Of a stretch of 64,000 bases of DNA, positions 9,322 through 18,389 are shown in pieces. Source of the DNA: Duganella fentianensis. Its GTDB lineage: Bacteria; Pseudomonadota; Gammaproteobacteria; Burkholderiales; Burkholderiaceae_D. The notes beneath the pieces were generated by a model that made no database searches, had not been told where the DNA came from, and saw nothing but the letters and a program-made list of their open reading frames with translations. The position numbers and the translations under genes are program-made. The DNA lies in assembly GCF_009857835.1 (NCBI RefSeq), contig NZ_WWCL01000004.1:248001-312000 (forward strand), in the 5' to 3' direction. Positions within the stretch are counted from its first letter, which is position 1. Each line of letters opens with the position of its first letter.

Positions 9322-10545
9322 TTACACCACCGAGCCCAGTTTGAAGATGGGCAGGTACATGGCCACGACCAGACCGCCGATCAGCACGCCGAGGATGACC
9401 ATGATGGCCGGTTCCATCAGACTGGACAGGGCAGCCACGGCTTCGTCCACTTCATCTTCGTAGAAGTCGGCCACCTTGCCCAGCATGGCATCGAGCGAGC
9501 CCGATTCCTCGCCTATGGCCACCATCTGCGTCACCATATTCGGGAATACTTCGGCATTCTGCATGGCCACGGTCAGGCTGGTACCGGTGCTGACTTCGCT
9601 CTGGATCTTGCGGGTGGCATCGGAATACACGGCATTGCCGGACGCGCCGCCCACCGAATCGAGCGATTCCACCAGCGGCACGCCGGCAGCGAACATGGTG
9701 GCCAGCGTGCGGGTCCAGCGCGCGATGGTGGCTTTGCGTATCACTGCGCCGAATACGGGCAGGCGCAGCAGCAGCCGGTCCATGAAGCGCTGCATCTGCA
9801 GCGAACGCTGCCACGCGCGGAAGAAGAAGTAGATGGCGGCAAAGGTGCCGCCGAAGATCACATACCACCACGCCACCACGAATTCCGACATGGCCATCAC
9901 GAACAGCGTAGGCGCGGGCAGGTTGGCGCCGAAGCTCTTGAACACTTCCTTGAAGGCCGGCACCACCCAGATCATGATCACGGCGGTGACGATGAAGGCC
10001 ACGGCCAGAATCGAAATCGGATACATCAGCGCCGATTTGATCTTGGCCTTCATGGCCACGGTCTTTTCCTTGTAGATGGCCAGCCGTGTCAGCAGGTCTT
10101 CCAGTATGCCGGCCTGTTCGCCCGCCCCCACCAGGTTGCAGAACAGCGGGTCGAAATACAGGGGGAATTTACGGAAAGCCTGATTCAGGCTGGTGCCTGT
10201 TTCGATATCGGCGCGCAAATCCATCACCAGCTTGGAGACGGACGGATTGGCATGGCCTTTGCCGACGATGTCGAACGATTGCAGCAGCGGCACGCCGGCC
10301 TTCATCATGGTGGCCAGCTGGCGCGTGAACAGGGTGATGTCCTTGTCGGTGATTTTCTTGCCGCTGCGGTAGGCCTTCTTCTTGACCTTGGTGACCATGA
10401 TGCCCTGACGGCGCAGCGTCACATTGACCACGGCTTCGCCGCCGGCGCGCATTTCGCCGCGCACGGCCTTGCCGCTCTTGTCGCGGCCTTCCCACGCGAA
10501 GATTGCTTCCTTGACCTGATGGCCAGCGTTGCTCGATGTCGCCAT
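9322..10545 (-). CDS. pilC: Type IV pilus inner-membrane platform protein
   Basis: PilC (407 residues) is the polytopic platform that couples the PilB motor to pilus assembly. It has an N-terminal cytoplasmic part (FAWEGRDKSGKAVRGEM), two GspF-type domains each starting near ...FTRQLATMMKAGVPL and WTRTLATMFAAGVPL, and three membrane helices. The start at 10545 (MATSSNAGHQ) has an AGGA Shine-Dalgarno and leaves 10 bp to the pilB stop. An extended reading of 14 more residues overlaps pilB and is less likely. Confidence 0.95.
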   Translation of the reverse strand: MATSSNAGHQVKEAIFAWEGRDKSGKAVRGEMRAGGEAVVNVTLRRQGIMVTKVKKKAYRSGKKITDKDITLFTRQLATMMKAGVPLLQSFDIVGKGHANPSVSKLVMDLRADIETGTSLNQAFRKFPLYFDPLFCNLVGAGEQAGILEDLLTRLAIYKEKTVAMKAKIKSALMYPISILAVAFIVTAVIMIWVVPAFKEVFKSFGANLPAPTLFVMAMSEFVVAWWYVIFGGTFAAIYFFFRAWQRSLQMQRFMDRLLLRLPVFGAVIRKATIARWTRTLATMFAAGVPLVESLDSVGGASGNAVYSDATRKIQSEVSTGTSLTVAMQNAEVFPNMVTQMVAIGEESGSLDAMLGKVADFYEDEVDEAVAALSSLMEPAIMVILGVLIGGLVVAMYLPIFKLGSVV

Positions 10546-10555
10546 GACGGGGATC

Positions 10556-12292
10556 CTATTCGTTGGTGCAGCCGAGCACTTCTTCAAGACTGGTCAGCCC
10601 GCTCTTCACTTTGAGCAGACCGGACTGACGCAGCGATTTCACGCCTTCCTGTTCCGACTGGGCGGCGATCTGCATGGCATTGCCATGGGCCAGAATCAGC
10701 GCCTCGATGGCGGGCGTGATCGGCATGATCTGGTAGATGCCCACCCGGCCTTTGTAGCCGCCGCCGTTGCAGCGCTCGCAGCCGACCGGGCCGTAAGGCT
10801 TCCAGGTGCCGTCCAGATCGTCGTCGCGGAAGCCGGCCTTGCGCAGCAGATCGGGCGAAATATCGACCGGTTGCTTGCAGCTGCATAGCCGGCGCGCCAG
10901 CCGCTGGGCCGTAATCAGGATCACCGAGGAAGCGATGTTGAATGGCGCCACGCCCATATTCATCAAGCGGGTCAGGGTGGACGGCGCATCGTTGGTGTGC
11001 AGGGTGGAGAACACCATATGGCCCGTCTGCGCCGCCTTGACGGCGATATCGGCCGTTTCCAGATCGCGGATCTCGCCCACCATGATGATGTCGGGATCCT
11101 GACGCAGGAAGGATTTCAGCGCAACGGGGAAAGTCAGCCCGGCTTTTTCGTTGACGTTAACCTGATTCACGCCCGGCAGATTGATCTCGGCCGGGTCTTC
11201 TGCCGTCGAGATATTGATGCCCGGCTTGTTGATCACGTTCAGGCAGGTGTACAGCGACACCGTCTTGCCCGAGCCGGTAGGGCCCGTCACCAGCACCATG
11301 CCGTAAGGGCGCTGGATAGCGTCGAGCAGCAATTCCTTCTGGTCCGGGTCGTAGCCCAGCGCATCGATGCCCATCTGCGCCTGGGTGGCATCGAGAATCC
11401 GCATCACGGTCTTTTCGCCGAACAGGGTGGGCAGGGTGGAGACGCGCAAATCGATGGTCTTGGTGGGCGAGACGATCAGGCGCATGCGGCCATCCTGCGG
11501 CACGCGCTTTTCCGAGATATCGAGCTTGGCCAGCACCTTGATGCGCGAAACCAGCTTTTCCTTGATGGAGATGGGCGGCTGGGCATGTTCGATCAGCACG
11601 CCGTCTACGCGGAAGCGCACCCGGTAGAACTTCTCGAAAGGCTCGAAGTGCAAGTCGGATGCGCCCATGTGCACGGCATCCATCAGCATCTTGTTGAGGA
11701 AGCGCACCACGGGCGCATCTTCCACATCGTTGGCGTTGGGATCGGTAGCCGCATTGGCCGAGATGACTTCCTCTTCCTCGGCGAATTCGATGTCGGCATC
11801 TTCGCCGGCCAGATCGCTCAGCGCCTGCTCGTTGTCCTTGTTCAGGCGTGCCAGCAGCTGCAGCAGGGCATCGTGGGCAACGATGACGGGTTCTACCGTG
11901 GTCTCGGTCTGGAATTTGATCTGGTCCAGCGCCTGCGTATTGGTCGGGTCGGAAATCGCTACCGACATGCGGTTGCCCCGCTTGGCCAGCGCAATCACGC
12001 GCTGGGCCTGCATCAGCCGGCTATCGATAATCTTGGCGGGCAGCGCTTCGATATTCAGCGCATGCACATCCATGAGGGGATAGGCAAAGGTTTCGGAACA
12101 GAACTGGGCCAGACTGCTGGCATCGATCGCCTGGCTGGCCAGCAGCACGTCGATGAAGGCCTGCTTTTCTGTCATGGCCTTTTTTTGCAGCAGCTCGGCC
12201 TGCACGGCAGAGAGCCGTCCGGCCTGCATCAGGGCCCTTGCCAGCCCCGGCATGGGGGCGCCGGGCGCGGTAGTGGGAAGAACTGCTGCCAT
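10556..12292 (-). CDS. pilB: Type IV pilus assembly ATPase
   Basis: PilB (578 residues) is the hexameric ATPase that drives pilus extension. Visible parts are an N-terminal MshEN-type domain, Walker A GPTGSGKT near residue 340, Asp box, Walker B (IIMVGEIRDLETA) and His box (MVFSTLHTNDA). A zinc tetracysteine motif (LCSCK...CERCNGGG) sits near the end. The ATG at 12292 is taken as the start; a TTG two codons upstream is possible, and neither has a strong ribosome site. It is the first of the pilBCD genes. Confidence 0.95.
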   Translation of the reverse strand: MAAVLPTTAPGAPMPGLARALMQAGRLSAVQAELLQKKAMTEKQAFIDVLLASQAIDASSLAQFCSETFAYPLMDVHALNIEALPAKIIDSRLMQAQRVIALAKRGNRMSVAISDPTNTQALDQIKFQTETTVEPVIVAHDALLQLLARLNKDNEQALSDLAGEDADIEFAEEEEVISANAATDPNANDVEDAPVVRFLNKMLMDAVHMGASDLHFEPFEKFYRVRFRVDGVLIEHAQPPISIKEKLVSRIKVLAKLDISEKRVPQDGRMRLIVSPTKTIDLRVSTLPTLFGEKTVMRILDATQAQMGIDALGYDPDQKELLLDAIQRPYGMVLVTGPTGSGKTVSLYTCLNVINKPGINISTAEDPAEINLPGVNQVNVNEKAGLTFPVALKSFLRQDPDIIMVGEIRDLETADIAVKAAQTGHMVFSTLHTNDAPSTLTRLMNMGVAPFNIASSVILITAQRLARRLCSCKQPVDISPDLLRKAGFRDDDLDGTWKPYGPVGCERCNGGGYKGRVGIYQIMPITPAIEALILAHGNAMQIAAQSEQEGVKSLRQSGLLKVKSGLTSLEEVLGCTNE

Positions 12293-12389
12293 AGTCAATC
12301 AGTCGGAAAGCTTAGCCCGTACAGGCGGCCAAGAGGGGTGGCTGTATCCTGAAATGATGCTCTCAGGAACTATATTTGTAAAGCCGTAA

Positions 12390-12406
12390 GGCGGCGTTTT
12401 TCGCCG
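12390..12406. other. Short GC hairpin between the corC-like gene and pilB
   Basis: GCGGCG and CGCCGC form a perfect 6-bp stem around a five-T loop. It lies after the stop of the CorC-like gene and before pilB. The T-run is in the loop rather than after the stem, so terminator function is doubtful. Confidence 0.3.
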
Positions 12407-12458
12407 CAGATGACCGATTTTACTCTGCAACGTTGCGTTTGGCGCAAGTCTGAGTGCT

Positions 12459-13748
12459 TCAGTGTGCCCGTTTTTGTGGCAGGCGTATCAGCTTGACCAC
12501 TTTGATGGCCTGATCGTGGGCCTGGACCACTTCGACGATGCAGGGCTCCAGTTTCAGGCTGATGGGGGCGTCGGGGATTTCCTGCAGCACTTCCAGCAGC
12601 AAGCCGTTCAGGGTCTTGGGTCCGTCCAGCGGGAAGTTCAGGCCCAGCCGCTTGTTGATATCGCGTAGCGCGGTGGCACCTTCCAGCAGGCATACACCCT
12701 GTTCCGACCAGCCGAAGCTGTCGGCCCGTGCCGCGCCGGGCATGGAGGTGGTGAACTCGCCTATCATTTCCTCGATGATATCGTCGAGCGTAACCAGACC
12801 CTGCACCTCGCCGTATTCGTCGACGATGATGCCCAGACGTTCGCGGTTTTCCTGGAAATACTGGAGCTGGGTGAACACGCCCGTATCCTGCGGGATGAAA
12901 TACGGTGCGCTAAGCAGCTTGCGGAAGTCGTCCACTGTCAGCTCGTCGTCCTGATTGAGCAGGGCCACGGCCTTGCGCACGTGCAGAATGCCGACGATGC
13001 GGTTGATTTCGCCTTCGTACACGGGCAGCTTGTTGTGGTAGCAGGTGGTCAGCTCACGCTTGATTTCTTCCACGCTCAGTTCCAGATTCAGCGCTTCGAT
13101 CTGGGCGCGCGGCGTCATTACATCTTCGACCGAGATGGTCTCCAGATCGAACAGATTGAGCAGGATGCTTTTGTGCTTCTGCGGCATGAAGTTGCCGCCC
13201 TCGAGCACGATGGAGCGCAGTTCTTCCGGCGACAGGCGGGCCTCGTGGGCATGGGCGCCGGCCTTGATGCGGAAGAGCTTGAGCACCAGATTGACGAACA
13301 GGTTGACGAACCAGATCACCGGTTTGGCCAGCCCCATCAGCGGCTTCAGCAGCATGCTGGTAGGCAGGGCGATGCGCTCGGGGTAGGTAGCACCTATCAC
13401 TTTCGGGCTGATTTCCGCGAACACGATCAGCAGGAAGGCCACCACGCCGGTGGAAATGGTGATGACGTTGTCGTCATGGCCGAAGGTTTCGATGGCGATG
13501 GCCGTGACCAGCGCCGTGGCCATGGCATTGATCAGGGTGTTGGCGATCAGCACCAGCGACAGCAGCTTATCGGTGCGGTCCAGCAGCCATAGCGTGGTGA
13601 TGGCACGGCGGCTGCCCCGTTTGGCCATGTGGCGCAAGCGGTAGCGGTTGGCCGCCATCAGGGCGGTTTCGGCCATGGCGAAGAAGGCCGAACAAAGTAT
13701 CAGGAGTGCGAGGGCAAGACATTCTGCCCAAAACGGCACGGTATCCAA
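12459..13748 (-). CDS. CNNM/CorC-HlyC family membrane protein (DUF21-CBS-CorC_HlyC)
   Basis: A 429-residue membrane protein with an N-terminal DUF21 domain of about four helices (ALALLILCSAFFAMAETALMAANR), a CBS pair about 205-335 (EDVMTPRAQIEALN...GIVDEYGEVQGLVTLDDIIEEMIGE) and a C-terminal CorC_HlyC domain. Such proteins are linked to Mg2+/Co2+ export; the hemolysin name is historical. The start is TTG at 13748, the only way to keep the first membrane helix unless a GTG three codons further in is used. No ATG is available upstream because of an in-frame stop. It precedes pilB on the same strand. Confidence 0.88.
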   Translation of the reverse strand: MDTVPFWAECLALALLILCSAFFAMAETALMAANRYRLRHMAKRGSRRAITTLWLLDRTDKLLSLVLIANTLINAMATALVTAIAIETFGHDDNVITISTGVVAFLLIVFAEISPKVIGATYPERIALPTSMLLKPLMGLAKPVIWFVNLFVNLVLKLFRIKAGAHAHEARLSPEELRSIVLEGGNFMPQKHKSILLNLFDLETISVEDVMTPRAQIEALNLELSVEEIKRELTTCYHNKLPVYEGEINRIVGILHVRKAVALLNQDDELTVDDFRKLLSAPYFIPQDTGVFTQLQYFQENRERLGIIVDEYGEVQGLVTLDDIIEEMIGEFTTSMPGAARADSFGWSEQGVCLLEGATALRDINKRLGLNFPLDGPKTLNGLLLEVLQEIPDAPISLKLEPCIVEVVQAHDQAIKVVKLIRLPQKRAH

Positions 13749-13933
13749 GGGTCACCGTCAAGAAAACTGCATGGGAAACTGGTCAGCCGGAGTCGCGCTG
13801 GCACAGGCGGCATGGCCAGCAAAATCCGGCCACAGAACTTTTGATTCTAAGGCAAGCTGCCCTTCCATGCAACTTTCGCCCTTGGACTGAGCTGGCGCAC
13901 CAGTTTGCAGCACACTGCTGCTGGCCTGCAGTG

Positions 13934-15445
13934 TCAAGCCTTCTGCAGCAACAGGGCCAGCGCCTGGATCGGTGCGCCGTTTTCCTCGCGGGCCGTGAGT
14001 GCTTCGCAGGCCAGCACTTGCAGACCGCTGGCGCTGGCCAGGCGCTGCAGATAGGCGTGGCTGTGGGCGTAGCGATTGGACGCTTGCAGCGTGTAGTCGC
14101 CGCTGCTGGCCGCTTCGACCGAGAAGCAGAACTGGCCGCCACTGCGCAAGGCGCGGGCGATGGCATGGAATACGGCGCTCAGGTCGCCGATGTAGACGAA
14201 TACGTCGGCGGCAACGGCAAGGTCCCATGCGTCGGACTGATCGGCCAGATAGGCCAGCAGATCGGCACAGTGCAGTTCATCGTAGAGCTGGCGCTGGGCG
14301 GCTTTTTCCAGCATCTGCGGCGACAGGTCGACGCCGCACAGCTTGCGCGCCAGCGGGCGCAGGGCCGGCGCGCATAAACCGGTGCCGCAGCCGAGATCGA
14401 GAATGTCGCGCGGCGCTGGCGTGGACGGCGGGTGCTGCTGCAGCAGGCGGGCCAGATGGGCCGGCGTCTGGTAGTCGAGCACCTTGAGCAGATGCTCGTC
14501 AAAATGGTTGGCATACTGGTCGAACAGATTGCGCACGTATTCGGCCGGCAGGCTGGCCGGTGCCTCGCCTGCGCCGACGGAAGCCAGCGCATAGGCCACG
14601 GTTTCGGCCTGTTCGCCACATTCCAGCGCCGTGCGGTAGGCCTGTGCCGCCTCATCGTGGCGCTGCATGGCGCGCAGGGTGTTGCCACGTGCCGTATGCC
14701 ATTGGGGATGACGCGGTTGCAGCGCCAGTGCCCGTTCATAGCTGTCCAGCGCTGGCGCCAGCTCGCCCAGCCGGTGCAGGGCGGCACCCTGTGCCGCATA
14801 GGCTTCGGCCCAGTCCGGGCGCAGGTGCAGGGCGCGGTCAAAGCTCTCCACTGCTTCCGGCAGCCAGCGCAGACAGTGCAGGGCATGGCCGCGTGCCAGC
14901 CAGGCGTCGGCATGGCGGTCGTTCAGATCGAGCGCAGCTTCGGCGGCCCCCAGTGCATCGAGATAGCGGCCCATTTCCTGCAGCACGACGGCGCGGTTGC
15001 TGTGCGCTTCTGCATAGCGGGGCTGATAGCGCAGGGCTTGCTGGTAACTGTCCAGCGCAGCTTCCTGCTGGCCGAGGCGGTGCAGGGCGTTGCCGCGGTT
15101 GCTCCATGCCATGGCGTAATCGGGCTGCAGGGCCAGTGCCCTGTCGTAGCTGGCCAGCGCTTCGGCCGCGCGGCCCTGATCCATCAGCGCCACACCCAGA
15201 TTGCAATGGGCTTTGGCCTGCTGGCTGTCGAGCTGGAGGGCTTGCGTGATCAGGTCGATAGCCTGCGCGGCATCGCCCTGCTGGCGGGCGATCACGCCCA
15301 GCAGGTGCAGGGCGTCGAACTGTTGCGGCTGCAAAGCCAGCACCTGCCGGTAAAAAGCTTGCGCGGCGCCCAGCTGGCCCTGCTGGTGGTGGGCCAGTGC
15401 TTGCTGGAGCAATGAGGCGATCAGCGCCGTATCGTTTGAGGTCAT
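13934..15445 (-). CDS. TPR-repeat protein fused to a SAM-dependent methyltransferase
   Basis: A 503-residue fusion. Roughly residues 1-290 are about eight or nine tetratricopeptide repeats (for example GVALMDQGRAAEALASYDRAL, each 34 residues). Residues about 330-503 form a class I methyltransferase with motif I ILDLGCGTGLCAP, the acidic post-I segment GVDLSPQMLEKA and a late VFVYIGDL motif. The methylated substrate is unknown; similar fusions occur with surface-glycan or lipid modification but also elsewhere. It lies between uraH and the CorC-like gene on the same strand, each with gaps, and probably forms its own unit. Confidence 0.85.
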   Translation of the reverse strand: MTSNDTALIASLLQQALAHHQQGQLGAAQAFYRQVLALQPQQFDALHLLGVIARQQGDAAQAIDLITQALQLDSQQAKAHCNLGVALMDQGRAAEALASYDRALALQPDYAMAWSNRGNALHRLGQQEAALDSYQQALRYQPRYAEAHSNRAVVLQEMGRYLDALGAAEAALDLNDRHADAWLARGHALHCLRWLPEAVESFDRALHLRPDWAEAYAAQGAALHRLGELAPALDSYERALALQPRHPQWHTARGNTLRAMQRHDEAAQAYRTALECGEQAETVAYALASVGAGEAPASLPAEYVRNLFDQYANHFDEHLLKVLDYQTPAHLARLLQQHPPSTPAPRDILDLGCGTGLCAPALRPLARKLCGVDLSPQMLEKAAQRQLYDELHCADLLAYLADQSDAWDLAVAADVFVYIGDLSAVFHAIARALRSGGQFCFSVEAASSGDYTLQASNRYAHSHAYLQRLASASGLQVLACEALTAREENGAPIQALALLLQKA

Positions 15446-15475
15446 GGACGCCTATGTTAGCGCCTGCGCAGCGTT

Positions 15476-15829
15476 TCAGCTACCGCGATAGGTGGAATAG
15501 GCCCACGGCGACACGACCAGCGGCACATGGTAGTTCTGTTCGGGACTGGCAATACCGAAGGCCAGCGTGACTTCGTCGATAAAACGGGGCTCGGGCAGTT
15601 CCACGCCCCGTGCCGCGAAATAGGCGCCGGCCGCAAACACCAGTTCGTATTTGCCGGCCTGCATGCGCTCGCCTTCCAGTAGCGGCGCATCGCAGCGGCC
15701 ATCGGCATTGGTGACGGCCTGCGCGCGCAGTTCGCGCCCCTGCGGCGTGACGGCATACAGGCTGACCTGCACACCGGCGCCCGGCTTGCCGATGCTGATA
15801 TCGAGAACGTGGGTACTGAGTTTGCCCAT
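15476..15829 (-). CDS. uraH: 5-hydroxyisourate hydrolase (transthyretin-like)
   Basis: HIU hydrolase (117 residues) opens 5-hydroxyisourate, the product of uricase, to OHCU. The N-terminal signature LSTHVLDISIGKPGAG contains the catalytic histidine. The C-terminal tetrapeptide YRGS, diagnostic against true transthyretins, is present after YHVPLVVSPWAYST. The start at 15829 (MGKLSTHVLD) was chosen because it gives the canonical N-terminus; the frame extends 23 residues upstream without similarity. It is divergent from puuE across a 114-bp shared control region. Confidence 0.95.
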   Translation of the reverse strand: MGKLSTHVLDISIGKPGAGVQVSLYAVTPQGRELRAQAVTNADGRCDAPLLEGERMQAGKYELVFAAGAYFAARGVELPEPRFIDEVTLAFGIASPEQNYHVPLVVSPWAYSTYRGS

Positions 15830-15872
15830 GGCTTGTCCTATATTGGTAGGTGATGAGTGTCTATTATGTAAA

Positions 15873-15936
15873 TCATATACTGGACGGCCGCTAGCCATAT
15901 ATGATTGCAGATATATAACTCATAGACTGGCCGCCC
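15873..15936. promoter_or_regulatory. Direct repeats in the uraH/puuE divergent control region
   Basis: Two copies of a 17-mer of the form TCATAkACTGGmCGsCC lie at 15873-15889 and 15920-15936, matching at 14 of 17 positions and 47 bp apart. One faces uraH and the other ends 8 bp before the puuE ATG. A TATACT hexamer overlaps the first copy. They are candidate binding sites for an unidentified purine-catabolic regulator. Confidence 0.4.
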
Positions 15937-15943
15937 CTGCGAC

Positions 15944-16897
15944 ATGAATACTTACGACCACTATCCGCGTGACCTGATAGGCTACGGCCCGAAACCACCC
16001 CATGCAAAATGGCCCAATGGCGCCCGCGTGGCGCTGCAGTTCGTGCTCAACTACGAAGAGGGCGGCGAGAATAATGTGCTGCACGGCGATGCCGGCTCCG
16101 AAACCTTCCTGTCCGAGATTATCGGCGCGGCTTCGTTCAGCAACCGTCACATGAGCATGGAGTCCCTCTATGAGTATGGCTCGCGCGCCGGTCTGTGGCG
16201 TCTGTTGCGCATGTTCGAGGAGCGCAAGCTGCCGCTGACCATCTTCGGCGTAGCCATGGCGCTCAAGCGTCACCCCGAGGCCGTCGCGGCGTTCCGCGAA
16301 CTGGGCCACGAGATTGCCTGTCATGGTCTGCGCTGGATCAGCTACCAGAATATGGACGAAGCCACCGAGCGCGCCCACATGAAAGAAGCGGTGGAGATCA
16401 TGCGCGAGCTGACCGGCAGCGCACCGCTGGGCTGGTACACGGGGCGCGATTCGCCGCAGACGCGCAAGCTGGTGGTCGAGCATGGCGGCTTCCGCTACGA
16501 CGCCGACAATTACGGCGACGATCTGCCGTTCTGGCAGCAGGTGGCTTACACCGACGCTAACGGTCTGGCCGCCGTGGCGCCGCAGCTGATCGTGCCGTAT
16601 ACGCTAGATACCAACGATATGCGCTTCGCGGCAGCGCAGGGCTTCAACTCGGGCACGCAGTTCTTCGATTATCTGAAAGACGCCTTCGACGTGCTGTACC
16701 AGGAAGGCGATCCGGCCGGCCTGAACCAGCCCAAGATGCTGTCCATAGGCTTGCACTGCCGTCTGGTGGGCCGGCCTGCACGTGCTGCCGCACTGGCGCG
16801 CTTCCTCGATTATGTGCAGCAGCATGACCATGTCTGGGTCACGCGCCGTATCGATATTGCCGAACACTGGCATACCACGCATCCTTATTCCGTGTGA
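15944..16897 (+). CDS. puuE: PuuE-type allantoinase (polysaccharide-deacetylase fold)
   Basis: A 317-residue cytosolic enzyme of the PuuE family, which hydrolyses allantoin to allantoate without the metal site of classical allantoinases. Hallmarks are the N-terminal YPRDLIGYGPKPP and the segments FVLNYEEGGENNVLHGD, ACHGLRWISYQNM and GWYTGRDSPQTRKLV. It opens the puuE-xdhA-xdhB-xdhC-guaD series; xdhA starts 7 bp after its stop. A role in urate breakdown is well supported by uraH next door. Confidence 0.92.
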   Translation: MNTYDHYPRDLIGYGPKPPHAKWPNGARVALQFVLNYEEGGENNVLHGDAGSETFLSEIIGAASFSNRHMSMESLYEYGSRAGLWRLLRMFEERKLPLTIFGVAMALKRHPEAVAAFRELGHEIACHGLRWISYQNMDEATERAHMKEAVEIMRELTGSAPLGWYTGRDSPQTRKLVVEHGGFRYDADNYGDDLPFWQQVAYTDANGLAAVAPQLIVPYTLDTNDMRFAAAQGFNSGTQFFDYLKDAFDVLYQEGDPAGLNQPKMLSIGLHCRLVGRPARAAALARFLDYVQQHDHVWVTRRIDIAEHWHTTHPYSV

Positions 16898-16904
16898 GGC
16901 CCTG

Positions 16905-18389
16905 ATGTCCGACACCATCCGTTATTTCTACCGTGGCGAAGTCCGCGAAGTTTCAGGCCTCAAGCCTACCCGCACGGTGCTGCAGCATCTGCGTGAAGAC
17001 CTGCACTGCACCGGCACCAAGGAAGGCTGTGCCGAGGGCGATTGCGGCGCTTGCACGGTCGTGGTGGGCAGCCTGAATGCAGCCGGTGAACTGGAAATGA
17101 AGGCCGTGAATTCCTGCATACAGTTTGCCCCTACGCTCGATGGCAAAGCCCTGTTCACGGTGGAAGACCTGCAGCAGCCAGATGGCGCGCTGCATCCGGT
17201 GCAGCAGGCGCTGGTGGAATGTCACGGATCGCAATGCGGCTTCTGCACGCCCGGTTTCGTCATGTCCCTGTGGGGCATGTATCTGGACAAGGAGGGCCAG
17301 CCGGCCCAGCGCCACGAGATCGACGACTGCCTGTCCGGTAATCTGTGCCGCTGCACGGGTTACCGGCCCATCATCGATGCGGCCCGGCGCATGACGGAAC
17401 TACCGAAAGTGGGATTCGACCGTGCCGCATTGACGGCGCAGCTGCAGGCCATGCAGCGCGACGGCGGCAGCCATTACAGCGCGCAGGGCCAGACTTTCCA
17501 TGCGCCGCGCACGCTGGACGAACTGGTGGCGCTGCGGGCAGCCCATCCGGCTGCCACGCTGCTGGCCGGTTGCACCGATATCGGTCTATGGGTGACCAAG
17601 CAGATGCGCGAACTGGGCGACATCATCTATCTTGGCCACGTAACGGCGCTGCAAAGCGTGCACGAGGCGGACGGCATGCTGCACATCGGTGCCGGTGTCA
17701 AACTCAATGATGCCTACGCAGCGCTGTGCCGCCACTATCCAGCCCAGCTGGGCGAACTGTGGCAGCGCTTTGCTTCGCTGCCCATCCGTAATGCGGGTAC
17801 GCTGGGCGGCAATGTGGCTAACGGCTCGCCTATCGGCGACTCGATGCCGTGGATGATAGCGCTGGGTAGCGAAGTGCTGCTGCGTGGTCCGCAAGGGGAG
17901 CGCGTGCTGGCGCTGGAAGCCTTCTATCTCGACTATCAGAAGAAGGATATGCACGCCGACGAATTCGTTGCGGCCGTACGCGTACCGCTGCCACGGCCAG
18001 ATGTGCAGTTCCGTACCTACAAGCTGGCCAAGCGCTTCGATCAGGATATCTCGGCCGTCTGCGCCGCCTTTGCCTTCCGCTTCGATGGCGATGTGATCAG
18101 GGATGCGCGTATCGCCTTTGGCGGCATGGCTGCCACGCCGCGCCGTGCCGCGCAGGCGGAAGCCGCGCTACTGGGCCTGCGCTGGAATGAAGCGAATCTG
18201 CAGGTGGCGATGGATAAACTGGCGCAGGATTTCCAGCCGCTGTCCGATATGCGCGCTTCCAGTAGTTACCGCATGCAGACGGCGCAGAATCTGCTGCGCC
18301 GCTACTGGTTCGAGACGCGCGGCTATGCACCGCTAGCCGCACAGGACGTCAACCCGTTTGCCTGCGGCGGCTGCAAGGAGAAGCCATGA
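16905..18389 (+). CDS. xdhA: Xanthine dehydrogenase small subunit (2Fe-2S and FAD)
   Basis: XdhA (494 residues) carries electrons from the molybdenum subunit to NAD+. The N-terminal ferredoxin domain has CTGTKEGCAEGDCGAC; the second 2Fe-2S domain has CGFCTPGF and CRCTGYRPI. The FAD domain (about 180-370) has LLAGCTDIGLWV and LGGNVANGSPIGDSMP, followed by a CO-dehydrogenase-flavoprotein C-terminal domain. The start at 16905 (MSDTIRYFYRGE) follows the puuE stop by 7 bp; an upstream extension within puuE is not supported. It overlaps xdhB by four bases. Confidence 0.96.
   Translation: MSDTIRYFYRGEVREVSGLKPTRTVLQHLREDLHCTGTKEGCAEGDCGACTVVVGSLNAAGELEMKAVNSCIQFAPTLDGKALFTVEDLQQPDGALHPVQQALVECHGSQCGFCTPGFVMSLWGMYLDKEGQPAQRHEIDDCLSGNLCRCTGYRPIIDAARRMTELPKVGFDRAALTAQLQAMQRDGGSHYSAQGQTFHAPRTLDELVALRAAHPAATLLAGCTDIGLWVTKQMRELGDIIYLGHVTALQSVHEADGMLHIGAGVKLNDAYAALCRHYPAQLGELWQRFASLPIRNAGTLGGNVANGSPIGDSMPWMIALGSEVLLRGPQGERVLALEAFYLDYQKKDMHADEFVAAVRVPLPRPDVQFRTYKLAKRFDQDISAVCAAFAFRFDGDVIRDARIAFGGMAATPRRAAQAEAALLGLRWNEANLQVAMDKLAQDFQPLSDMRASSSYRMQTAQNLLRRYWFETRGYAPLAAQDVNPFACGGCKEKP

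Noticed and set aside
10997-12352. Plus-strand open frame of 451 codons opposite pilB
   Set aside because: PilB motifs on the minus strand are complete, and the antisense product is low-complexity with no family features.
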